Shown here in pieces: positions 1 through 5,504 of a DNA stretch of 5,504 nucleotides; the first letter of the stretch is position 1; the number at the start of each line of letters is the position of its first letter. The DNA is from Polaromonas sp. (GTDB lineage: Bacteria; Pseudomonadota; Gammaproteobacteria; Burkholderiales; Burkholderiaceae_C), in assembly GCA_028292345.1 (NCBI GenBank), contig JAQGMN010000257.1, forward strand, positions 1-5,504, read 5' to 3'. The translations under genes were made by a program, and so were the position numbers. The notes below the pieces were generated by a model, which was not told where the DNA came from, ran no database searches, and saw nothing but the letters and a program-made list of their open reading frames with translations.

Positions 1-720
1 CCGGTGCTGCGTGGCCATGTCGTCGCTGGCGACGGCATGGTAGAAATCCATCGCCGTCTTCGGGATGAAGTTGAACACCGCCGACGAATACACCGGCGTG
101 CCCAGCGCCTTGTAGGCGGCGGCATAGACCTCGGCCGTGGGCAGGCCGCCCAGGTAGGAGAAGCGGTCGCCCATCCTCAGGAAAATGGAGGACATGGTTT
201 CGATGTTGCCCACGCCGTCCTTGAAGCCGATCAGGTTCGGGCAGCGGTCGGCCAGGATGGCCAGCGAATCGGCGGTGAGCTTGCAGACGTTGCGGTTGTA
301 GACGATGACGCCGAACTTCACGCTCTTGCAGACCTGCTCCACATGGGCAATCAGCCCTTCCTGGCAGGCTTCCATCAGGTAATGCGGCAGCAGCAGGATG
401 CCGTGGGCGCCCAGGCGCTCGGCTTCCTGTGCGCAGGCAATGGCAAAGCGGGTCGAGCCGCCGACGCCGGCGATGATCGGCACCTTGCCGGCGCAGGTGT
501 CCACGGCGGTCTTGATGATCAGCGGGTATTCGTCGCCCGTCAGCGAGAAGAACTCGCCCGTGCCGCCGGCGGCGAACAGCGCCGTGGCGCCGTAAGGGGC
601 CAGCCATTCGAGGCGCTCGGCATAGGTCCTGGGATTGAAGTCGCCCTGCGCGTCAAAGTCGGTGACGGGGAAAGACAGGAGGCCGGAGCTGACGATGGTT
701 TTGAGGTCTTGCGGGTTCAT
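1..720 (-). CDS. kdgD: 5-dehydro-4-deoxyglucarate dehydratase, 3' end cut by window edge
   Basis: This is a DHDPS/NAL-family class I aldolase-type enzyme. KdgD dehydrates and decarboxylates 5-keto-4-deoxyglucarate to 2-oxoglutarate semialdehyde in the cytoplasm, late in oxidative uronate/aldarate catabolism. The frame is open from the ATG at 720-718 to the window edge and gives 240 residues. The family is about 300 long, so roughly 60 C-terminal residues are missing. The N-terminus MNPQDLKTIVSSGLLSFPVT is typical of KdgD. GGTGE at residues 52-56 is the family's carboxylate-binding loop, YNRN at 141-144 supplies the expected catalytic Tyr141, and IGFKDG places the Schiff-base lysine at Lys167. 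It is last in the visible operon, 139 bases after dctM. No clear Shine-Dalgarno precedes the start, but the start matches the family N-terminus. A generic dihydrodipicolinate synthase is less likely given the N-terminus and the uronate neighbours. Confidence 0.93.
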   Translation of the reverse strand, partial: MNPQDLKTIVSSGLLSFPVTDFDAQGDFNPRTYAERLEWLAPYGATALFAAGGTGEFFSLTGDEYPLIIKTAVDTCAGKVPIIAGVGGSTRFAIACAQEAERLGAHGILLLPHYLMEACQEGLIAHVEQVCKSVKFGVIVYNRNVCKLTADSLAILADRCPNLIGFKDGVGNIETMSSIFLRMGDRFSYLGGLPTAEVYAAAYKALGTPVYSSAVFNFIPKTAMDFYHAVASDDMATQHR

Positions 721-764
721 AAATGGTACTTTTGAAAAATGTTGAGTCGAGGCGCGAAGCGGAT

Positions 765-784
765 GGACCGCTAAAGGTCGGTCC
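765..784. repeat. 6-base inverted repeat (palindrome) upstream of kdgD
   Basis: GGACCG at 765-770 is the exact reverse complement of CGGTCC at 779-784, with an 8-base spacer. Its near edge is 45 bases upstream of the kdgD start. It could be a weak RNA hairpin or a dimeric repressor site. I do not recognise it as a known operator, and a 6-base match in GC-rich DNA may be chance. Confidence 0.35.
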
Positions 785-811
785 GCATCAAATTCCCATG
801 GCGCATGCCAT

Positions 812-849
812 GCCTCTCCTTGCCCGCTGAAGCAGTGCAATGGAGAGGC
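812..849 (-). promoter_or_regulatory. 8-base inverted repeat after dctM that buries an SD-like sequence
   Basis: In the transcript, GCCTCTCC (849-842) is followed 22 bases later by its perfect complement GGAGAGGC (819-812). The repeat starts about 10 bases after the dctM stop codon. The downstream arm contains most of AAGGAGAGG, a strong Shine-Dalgarno-like stretch. No T-tract follows, so it is unlikely to be a classic intrinsic terminator. A second pair, CCCGC (857-853) and GCGGG (827-823), interleaves with it, so the two stems are either alternatives or form a pseudoknot. Confidence 0.45.
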
Positions 850-859
850 GCTGCGGGTA

Positions 860-2149
860 TTACTTGAACAGGCTAGGCAGCCACAGCGAGAACGCCGGCA
901 CGTAGGTCACGAGCAGCAGGCAGGCGGTCAGCGCCCCATAGAACGGCAGGATCGATTTCATGACCTCCCCCACCGATATGCCCCCGATGGCGCACCCCAC
1001 GAATTGCGTGACCCCCACTGGTGGCGTGTTCAGGCCGAGCGCGCAGTTGATCAGCATCACGATGCCGAACTGCACCGGGTCCATGCCGAACTGGGCAGCG
1101 ATCGGCAAAAAGATCGGCGTGCAGATCAGGATGGTCGCGGCCATGTCCAGGAAGGTGCCCAGCACGAACAGCAGCACATTGATCATCAGGAAGATCACCC
1201 ACGGCGTGGCGGTGAACGAGGTCATCAGCGCACCGGTCTTCTGCGGCACTTCGTACAGCGCCATGAAGTAGCCGAAGGCCGAGGAGATGCCGATCAGCAG
1301 CAGCACGACGCCGGTCGTCTTGCAGGCCTTGGCGCAGGCCTTCAGAAAATGCTCCCACGACAGCGAGCGGTACACCAGCACCGTGACGATCAGCGCCCAA
1401 AGCACCGCCGTGGCAGCCGACTCGGTGGCGGTGAAGATGCCGGACAAAATGCCCACCAGGATGATCACCACGATCATCAGGCCGGGCAGCGAACCCAGGA
1501 AGGCCATCAGCACTTCCTTCCAGCCCGGGAAATTGCCCCGGGTCGGATAGCCGCGCTTGACGGCCACGTAGTACGCGGCGGCCAGGTTGCACAAGGTGAG
1601 GATCAACGCCGGGATGATGCCGGCCAGAATCAGGCTGAACACGCTGACCGAGGCAATGCCGGTGGTCGCCAGCGCAAAGATGATCAGGTTGTGCGAGGTC
1701 GGCATGATGGCGCCGACCAGCGCGGCGTGGGTGGTGACGTTGACCGCATAGTCGGCGTCGTAGCCCTCTTTCTTCATCAGCGGAATCATCACCGAGCCCA
1801 TGGCCGACACGTCGGCCAGCGGCGAGCCGGCCACGCCGCCAAACAAGGTGCAGCCGATCACGTTGCTCATGCCCAGGCCGCCGCGCACATGGCCGACCAT
1901 GCTGTTGGCAAAGCGCACGATGCGCTGGGCAATGCCGCCGTAGAGCATCAGCTCGCCGGCAAACACGAAGAACGGGATGGCCAGGAAGGAAAACACCTGC
2001 ATGCCGCCGATCATCTTCTGGAAGACGACCGGGACGGGCATGCCTGAATAGAGCACGGTACAGACCGAGGCCAGCCCGATCGAGAATGCCACCGGCACGC
2101 CCAGCACCAGCAGCAGCGCAAAGCTCAAGGAGAGAACTGTCAGTTCCAT
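860..2149 (-). CDS. dctM: TRAP transporter large membrane subunit DctM
   Basis: This is the large integral-membrane subunit of a tripartite ATP-independent periplasmic transporter. It carries the solute across the inner membrane with a cation gradient. The 429 residues match the usual length and are hydrophobic throughout, with about a dozen membrane segments. DctM-family signatures are present: a GGVAGSPLAD stretch near residues 104-113, IPLMKKEGY near 122-130, IMPTSHN near 148-154, GIFTATESAA near 237-246, GTFLDMAA near 341-348, and LNTPPVGV near 393-400. The start at 2149-2147 lies 13 bases after the dctQ stop, behind an A-rich leader with only a weak GAAAG ribosome site, so translational coupling to dctQ is plausible. 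The substrate is inferred from neighbours to be a hexuronate, because DctM sequence alone does not define it. Confidence 0.94.
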   Translation of the reverse strand: MELTVLSLSFALLLVLGVPVAFSIGLASVCTVLYSGMPVPVVFQKMIGGMQVFSFLAIPFFVFAGELMLYGGIAQRIVRFANSMVGHVRGGLGMSNVIGCTLFGGVAGSPLADVSAMGSVMIPLMKKEGYDADYAVNVTTHAALVGAIMPTSHNLIIFALATTGIASVSVFSLILAGIIPALILTLCNLAAAYYVAVKRGYPTRGNFPGWKEVLMAFLGSLPGLMIVVIILVGILSGIFTATESAATAVLWALIVTVLVYRSLSWEHFLKACAKACKTTGVVLLLIGISSAFGYFMALYEVPQKTGALMTSFTATPWVIFLMINVLLFVLGTFLDMAATILICTPIFLPIAAQFGMDPVQFGIVMLINCALGLNTPPVGVTQFVGCAIGGISVGEVMKSILPFYGALTACLLLVTYVPAFSLWLPSLFK

Positions 2150-2162
2150 TTTTTTCTTTCAA

Positions 2163-2756
2163 TCAGTACCAGGACGGAACGACTTCTTCGTCGCGAAGCA
2201 GCGCGATGATGTGTTCAATCGAAAACATCACGATCAGCACGCCGGCAATCACCAACGACAGATAGTCGATGCCCACCGGCAGGCCCAGCATCGGGTCCAG
2301 TTCGTCCCACTTGAGGCGGGTCCACAGAATGCCGCTCTGCACCATGATTCCGCCGAACAGCGCCACCAGCAGGTGGATCAGAATTTCCAGCTTCAGGCGC
2401 ATCGACTCGGGCAGCAGCGACACCATCGAGTCCAGGCCGATGTGTCCAGCATCGCGCACCCCGACCGCCACGCCGAACGCGGTGACATACAGCACCAGCT
2501 GCAGCGCCAGCGCTTCGGCCCAGGTGGGGGTGTCGTTGAATACATAGCGGCCGACCACCTGGATCTGCACGCTGAGAATGATGCCGATCAGGCAGAAGAT
2601 GGCAAGGACCAGGCTGGCCTTGCTGAGCAGCCCGCACAGGCGCGAGTAGGCATGGCGCGAAGGCGGCCGCTCGTGCTCGGGGTCAACGCCCAGGGCAACA
2701 GAGCTCACGGCCGCTGTGTTGGCTGCCGCCGAGGCCGAAATTTGGGGGGCATTCAT
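2163..2756 (-). CDS. dctQ: TRAP transporter small membrane subunit DctQ
   Basis: This is the small membrane subunit, which pairs with DctM and helps dock the solute-loaded DctP. The product is 197 residues with four predicted membrane segments near residues 46-68, 80-100, 122-142 and 161-183. The family pattern is visible in VVGRYVFNDTPTWAEALALQ (67-86), with Arg70, Trp79 and Glu81, and in RDAGHIGLD (101-109). The first 35 or so residues are a soluble Ala/Ser-rich stretch followed by a charged segment, longer than in many DctQ proteins. The ATG at 2756-2754 is supported by AGGA at 2765-2762 with a 5-base spacer, so I keep the extension. The gene sits between the dctP-dctQ hairpin and dctM. 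Confidence 0.93.
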   Translation of the reverse strand: MNAPQISASAAANTAAVSSVALGVDPEHERPPSRHAYSRLCGLLSKASLVLAIFCLIGIILSVQIQVVGRYVFNDTPTWAEALALQLVLYVTAFGVAVGVRDAGHIGLDSMVSLLPESMRLKLEILIHLLVALFGGIMVQSGILWTRLKWDELDPMLGLPVGIDYLSLVIAGVLIVMFSIEHIIALLRDEEVVPSWY

Positions 2757-2761
2757 AGGAT

Positions 2762-2765
2762 TCCT
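2762..2765 (-). promoter_or_regulatory. dctQ ribosome binding site
   Basis: AGGA lies 5 bases before the dctQ ATG and supports the long N-terminus of DctQ. It sits about 12 bases beyond the intercistronic hairpin and so remains single-stranded when the hairpin forms. Confidence 0.6.
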
Positions 2766-2777
2766 AGAAAGACGCGC

Positions 2778-2809
2778 GAAGCCCGGCCGGCCGTGGCCGG
2801 CCGGGCTTC
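2778..2809 (-). promoter_or_regulatory. Strong GC-rich hairpin between dctP and dctQ
   Basis: GAAGCCCGGCCGGCC (2778-2792) and its exact reverse complement (2795-2809) are separated by 2 bases. This gives a stem of 14 to 15 pairs with a tiny loop, 13 bases after the dctP stop. In the transcript only a short TCTTT follows, some bases away, so read-through into dctQM is expected. In many binding-protein transporter operons, such hairpins protect the upstream message or partly terminate transcription, so that the binding protein outnumbers the membrane subunits. That role is inferred here. Confidence 0.8.
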
Positions 2810-2822
2810 AGACGGTCGGGGT

Positions 2823-3812
2823 TTACTTGTTGTCCTGCACAGCCTTCACCAGGCGCTGCAGGTCAGGCGTGGTGATGAACTTGGCGTATACCGGTGCCAT
2901 CGCGGCCTTGAACGACGCCTTGTCCACGTCGGCCACGATCTGCGCGCCCGCCTTGGTCACGATGGCCAGGGCCTTGGCTTCCTGCTCGTCCCACTTCTGG
3001 CGCTGGAACGTCACCGATTGCTTGGCCGCGGCACGGAACATGGCCTGGTCGGCCGGCGTCATCTTGTCGAAGATCACCTTGGAGATCACCAGCATTTCAG
3101 GCGCCATCGAGTGCTCGGTGCGCGAATACACCTTGACCGCCTCGTAGTGCTGGAAACCTTCGTACGAAGGAATGTTGTTCTCGGCCGCATCGATCAGGCC
3201 GGTCTTCAGCGCGGTCAGCACTTCGCCGGTGGGCATCGGCGTGGCATTGGCACCCATGGCGCCGACCAGCGACACCCACAGCTCGGACTGCTGCACGCGG
3301 ATCTTCAGGCCCTTGGCGTCGGCAATGTTGCGCACCGGCTTCTTGGCGTAGATCGAGCGGGCGCCACTGTCGTAGAAGGCCAGGCCGACGAGGCCCTGGC
3401 TCTCGCAGCCCTTGAGGATTTCTTCTCCGATCGGGCCATCGAGCGACTTGCGCATGTGCGCGATCGAGTCGAACAGGAAGGGCATGGTGGGCACCAGGCT
3501 CTTCGGGCAGGTCGAGTTCAGCGAGCTGATGTTGACGCGGTTCATCTCCAGCGCGCCGATCTTGACCTGGTCCAGCGTTTCCTTCTCGGTGCCCAGCGCG
3601 CTCTTGTTGAACACCTTGATCGTGTACTTGCCGCCGCTTTGCTTGGCCAGCACGTCGCTCATGTATTTGACGGCGGCAACGGTGGGGTATTCATCGCTGT
3701 TGTGCACGTCGGCCGAGCGCAATTCGACGGCATGGGCCGAGACACAGAGACTGGCGAGAATGCTCGCTGTCAGCGCGGCGGCGCGGAAGGAAGGACGGCG
3801 GATTGATTTCAT
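2823..3812 (-). CDS. dctP: TRAP transporter solute-binding protein DctP, probably for hexuronates
   Basis: This is the periplasmic binding protein that captures the substrate and delivers it to DctQM. The 329 residues are of normal length. A Sec signal peptide covers residues 1-28: basic MKSIRR, a hydrophobic core, then an AHA cleavage site before VEL. The mature part shows the DctP fold's hallmarks: ALGTEKETLDQVKIGALEM (72-90), the PFLF segment at 111-114, ARSIYAKKP (151-159), and KIRVQQS (170-176), whose Arg172 is the family's carboxylate-clamping arginine. IDAAENN (207-213) and the Tyr/His-rich stretch that follows line the usual pocket. The start has a clear ribosome site. The ligand is inferred from udh, the lactonase and kdgD in the operon. 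From memory, the mature N-terminus resembles a Polaromonas binding protein crystallised with galacturonate and glucuronate; I have not checked this. The mature protein has two cysteines (102, 136) that could form a disulfide. Confidence 0.93.
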   Translation of the reverse strand: MKSIRRPSFRAAALTASILASLCVSAHAVELRSADVHNSDEYPTVAAVKYMSDVLAKQSGGKYTIKVFNKSALGTEKETLDQVKIGALEMNRVNISSLNSTCPKSLVPTMPFLFDSIAHMRKSLDGPIGEEILKGCESQGLVGLAFYDSGARSIYAKKPVRNIADAKGLKIRVQQSELWVSLVGAMGANATPMPTGEVLTALKTGLIDAAENNIPSYEGFQHYEAVKVYSRTEHSMAPEMLVISKVIFDKMTPADQAMFRAAAKQSVTFQRQKWDEQEAKALAIVTKAGAQIVADVDKASFKAAMAPVYAKFITTPDLQRLVKAVQDNK

Positions 3813-3818
3813 GAAAGT

Positions 3819-3823
3819 CTCCT
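3819..3823 (-). promoter_or_regulatory. dctP ribosome binding site
   Basis: AGGAG lies 6 bases before the dctP ATG and is the best Shine-Dalgarno match at any gene start in the window. This agrees with a need for abundant binding protein. It sits in the 33-base gap after the lactonase stop, which leaves little room for a separate promoter. Confidence 0.75.
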
Positions 3824-3845
3824 GATTGGAATTGAAAATGCTCGG

Positions 3846-4763
3846 CTAGAGCGACATGGGAAAACGCGAAAAAACAGGTTCAGGCAGTCCGCGCACGCCG
3901 GGGCGCAGCGCGAACACACCGCCGGCCAGCGGCTGGTCAGTCAAATCGATTCCGTCGGGGCGAATCGATGTCACGAACAGGGTGTCCAGGCCGGCGCCGC
4001 CAAAGGCGCACATGGCCGGCTTCTTGACGGGCACCGCCAGCGAGCGGTCCAGCTTGCCGTCAGGCGTGAAGCGGTGAATCTGGCCGGCGTCGTTGCCGCA
4101 GATCCAGTAGCCGCCGTCGGCATCGACGGCCGCGCCGTCGGGCCGGCCGGGCAGCGGGTTCATGTCGATGAACAGCCGCCGGTTCGACGGCGTGCCGGTC
4201 TCGATGTCGTAGTCAAAAGCCCAGACCGACTGCACCAAGGGATGCGAATCCGACAAATACATCGTGCGGCCGTCGGGGCTGAAGGCCATGCCGTTGGGGG
4301 TGATGAAGCCGTCCAGCAGCCGGGTCAGGCCAGTATCTTTTTGATAGCTGTAAACGCAGCCCACGCTTGCGCCAGCGGCCATATTCATCAACATGGTGCC
4401 GGCCAGGAAGCGTCCCTGGCGGTCGCAGCGTCCGTCGTTGAAGCGCATGCCTTGCATGGCATGGCTGACGGGCGCCAGGCGCTCGAAGCCGAGTAGCCCG
4501 TCGTCCTGCGGTGAAAGCTGGAAGATGCCGCTCTCGGCGCCGGCGATCCATTGATTCGATCCGGCGATGGGCGCGGCGCAGGCCAGCATTTCTGGCGCCA
4601 GCCAGCTTTTGGCCTCGCCAGTGGCCGGCGTCCAGCGGCACAGCTTGCGCGCCGGAATGTCGACCCAGTAAAGCGCCTGCTCGGCGCCATGCCAGACCGG
4701 GCTTTCGCCCGTTCCGTTGCGCGCGTCGAGAACCAGTTCCGCCTTGATGAAATCGCTGCTCAT
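3846..4763 (-). CDS. SMP-30/gluconolactonase-family lactonase, probably for aldarolactones
   Basis: This is a cytoplasmic metal-dependent lactonase of the SMP-30/LRE family, a six-bladed beta-propeller. At 305 residues it has the usual length. The expected metal ligands are all present: Glu20 in GESPVW, Asn109 in RFNDGRCD, Asn157 in TPNGMAFSPDG, and Asp209 in GRPDGAAVD. The YLSDS motif at 169-173 is also typical. No signal peptide is seen. It starts 6 bases after the udh stop with a poor ribosome site, so it is probably translationally coupled to udh. Because Udh makes an aldarolactone, the likely reaction is hydrolysis of galactaro- or glucarolactone to the open aldarate. I recall the name UxuL for lactonases of this family in proteobacterial hexuronate pathways but have not verified orthology. 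Gluconolactonase or another sugar lactonase activity (xylono-, arabinono-) is an alternative that sequence alone cannot exclude. Confidence 0.88.
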   Translation of the reverse strand: MSSDFIKAELVLDARNGTGESPVWHGAEQALYWVDIPARKLCRWTPATGEAKSWLAPEMLACAAPIAGSNQWIAGAESGIFQLSPQDDGLLGFERLAPVSHAMQGMRFNDGRCDRQGRFLAGTMLMNMAAGASVGCVYSYQKDTGLTRLLDGFITPNGMAFSPDGRTMYLSDSHPLVQSVWAFDYDIETGTPSNRRLFIDMNPLPGRPDGAAVDADGGYWICGNDAGQIHRFTPDGKLDRSLAVPVKKPAMCAFGGAGLDTLFVTSIRPDGIDLTDQPLAGGVFALRPGVRGLPEPVFSRFPMSL

Positions 4764-4769
4764 GGCGCT

Positions 4770-5504
4770 TCAGTCGCCGAACGGGCCGGCCACCACGAAG
4801 CCGCCGCCCTGGTACTGGGCGACCGGGTCTTTCAGGTCGGGGTTCGTGGTGCGGGCATAGATGGCTTCGCGGAACACGTCCGAGCTGTCCTGCGGCACGT
4901 AGCCGATGTGGCGGGCGCGGCTGTTGTCCCACCAGGTCACGGCGTTGTCGGACATGCCGAAGATGATGCTGTGGCCCAGCACCGGGGTGGTCAGGCAGGC
5001 GGTGATCAGGCGATGCAGGTCGTCAAAGCTCAGCCAGGTGGCCAGCATCCGGCGGTCTCGCGGCTCGGGAAACGACGAGCCGATGCGCACGCAGGCGGTT
5101 TCGATGCCGTAGCGGTCGAAGTAAAAGCGCGACAGGTCTTCGCCGAAGGCCTTGCTCAGGCCGTACATGCCATCGGGCCGGGCCGGATGGTCGGCGGTGA
5201 TGGTTTCGTCCTGGCGGTAAAAGCCGGTGACGTGGTTGGAACTGGCAAACACGACGCGCTTGACGCCATGCTTGCGGGCAGCTTCATAGAGGTTGTAAAC
5301 CCCCAGGATATTGGCCTGCAAAATGGGTCCAAACGGGCCTTCGACCGAAACGACGCCCAGATGGACGATGGCATCCACGCCCTGGACCATTGCATCGACC
5401 GCTGCAGCGTCGGCCAGATCGGCCAGAACCACCTCCTCGGCCTCGACCGCATCGCCAAAGGCCTGCACATCGGAGAGGCGCAGCACAGAGCAGTTGGCCT
5501 TGAG
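4770..5504 (-). CDS. udh: Uronate dehydrogenase (NAD-dependent), 5' end cut by window edge
   Basis: This is an extended short-chain dehydrogenase/NAD-epimerase-family enzyme. Uronate dehydrogenase oxidises galacturonate or glucuronate at C1 to an aldarolactone with NAD+. The frame runs open off the right edge with 244 residues visible. The usual length is about 265, so roughly 20-25 residues, including the glycine-rich nucleotide-binding loop, are missing. The GTG at 5486-5484 could be mistaken for a start, but the in-frame codons before it continue the family sequence. Counting from the first visible codon: Asp12 in LRLSD fits the NAD-ribose-binding acid, HLG is at 48-50, FASSNH at 86-91 supplies the catalytic Ser, and YGLSK at 114-118 is the YxxxK pair. 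RIGSSFPEPRDRR and the later TWWDNSRA are strongly Udh-like. Plain UDP-sugar epimerases lack the latter pattern. It is the first visible gene of the operon. Confidence 0.93.
   Translation of the reverse strand, partial: LKANCSVLRLSDVQAFGDAVEAEEVVLADLADAAAVDAMVQGVDAIVHLGVVSVEGPFGPILQANILGVYNLYEAARKHGVKRVVFASSNHVTGFYRQDETITADHPARPDGMYGLSKAFGEDLSRFYFDRYGIETACVRIGSSFPEPRDRRMLATWLSFDDLHRLITACLTTPVLGHSIIFGMSDNAVTWWDNSRARHIGYVPQDSSDVFREAIYARTTNPDLKDPVAQYQGGGFVVAGPFGD

Larger units (their letters stand above)
721..859 (-). other. Structured dctM-kdgD intergenic region
   Basis: This is the longest gap in the operon, 139 bases. It contains two interleaved inverted repeats just after the dctM stop, a separate palindrome nearer kdgD, and very short open frames, one preceded by AAGGAG. 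I found no convincing sigma70 -35/-10 pair reading into kdgD and no run of T typical of an intrinsic terminator. It could be a post-transcriptional control region, the remnant of a lost gene, or a site for an internal promoter of a type I cannot recognise. Confidence 0.5.

Noticed and set aside
4..735. 243-codon plus-strand open frame
   Set aside because: It is antisense to kdgD. The minus strand encodes a convincing KdgD with its catalytic lysine and tyrosine.
812..849. Intrinsic terminator between dctM and kdgD
   Set aside because: The stem has a 22-base loop and no T-run follows it in the transcribed direction, so a regulatory or accidental structure is more likely.
721..859. Internal sigma70 promoter for kdgD
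   Set aside because: I looked for -35/-10 pairs on the minus strand. TTGATG at 792-787 has no acceptable -10 partner at 16-18 bases, and nothing else was convincing.
1004..2047. 347-codon plus-strand open frame
   Set aside because: It is entirely antisense to dctM, with a His/Gln/Asp/Arg-rich composition and no recognisable domain.
873..2162. 429-codon minus-strand frame overlapping dctM
   Set aside because: It is a frame-shifted reading of dctM with an Arg/His/Gly-rich product and no membrane segments. The other frame is a full DctM.
2211..3806. 531-codon plus-strand open frame
   Set aside because: It lies antisense to dctP and dctQ, and its His/Arg/Gln/Asp-rich translation is the low-complexity pattern produced by the complementary strand of GC-rich genes. 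The minus-strand frames have clear family motifs.
4213..4932. 239-codon minus-strand frame across the udh-lactonase junction
   Set aside because: It is a frame shadow rich in Arg/Pro with no motifs, overlapping two well-supported genes.
5484..5486. GTG as a start codon for udh
   Set aside because: The in-frame codons upstream to the window edge stay open, and starting at GTG would delete the nucleotide-binding loop. The gene is cut by the window rather than truncated.

Overview
The window suggests a GC-rich betaproteobacterium, most likely Burkholderiales and perhaps a Comamonadaceae/Polaromonas-like genome. This rests on the base composition, the codon style and the resemblance of the proteins to uronate-catabolism proteins I know from that group. 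It is an inference without a database search.

All six genes lie on the minus strand and read right to left. In transcription order they are: uronate dehydrogenase (udh, 5504-4770, 5' end cut by the window edge), an SMP-30/gluconolactonase-family lactonase (4763-3846), the three parts of a TRAP transporter, namely dctP (3812-2823), dctQ (2756-2163) and dctM (2149-860), and 5-dehydro-4-deoxyglucarate dehydratase (kdgD, 720-1, 3' end cut by the window edge). The gaps are 6, 33, 66, 13 and 139 bases, consistent with one operon whose main promoter lies beyond position 5504. No gene is supported on the plus strand, where the long open frames are antisense shadows.

The genes fit one pathway. DctP captures a hexuronate (galacturonate or glucuronate) in the periplasm, and DctQM imports it with a cation gradient. 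Udh oxidises it to an aldarolactone, and the SMP-30 protein opens the lactone to galactarate or glucarate. An aldarate dehydratase, not in the window, would give 5-keto-4-deoxyglucarate, which KdgD decarboxylates and dehydrates to 2-oxoglutarate semialdehyde. A semialdehyde dehydrogenase, also not in the window, would complete the route to 2-oxoglutarate.

The non-coding DNA is limited but structured. A perfect 15-base inverted repeat lies between dctP and dctQ and probably sets the ratio of binding protein to membrane subunits. The 139-base dctM-kdgD gap holds two interleaved inverted repeats that could form alternative hairpins or a pseudoknot, a Shine-Dalgarno-like sequence buried in one stem, tiny open frames, and a further palindrome. 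kdgD itself has no clear ribosome binding site. This gap is the least explained part of the window. I see no mobile element, tRNA, rRNA or CRISPR array, and nothing that clearly amounts to an undescribed system.
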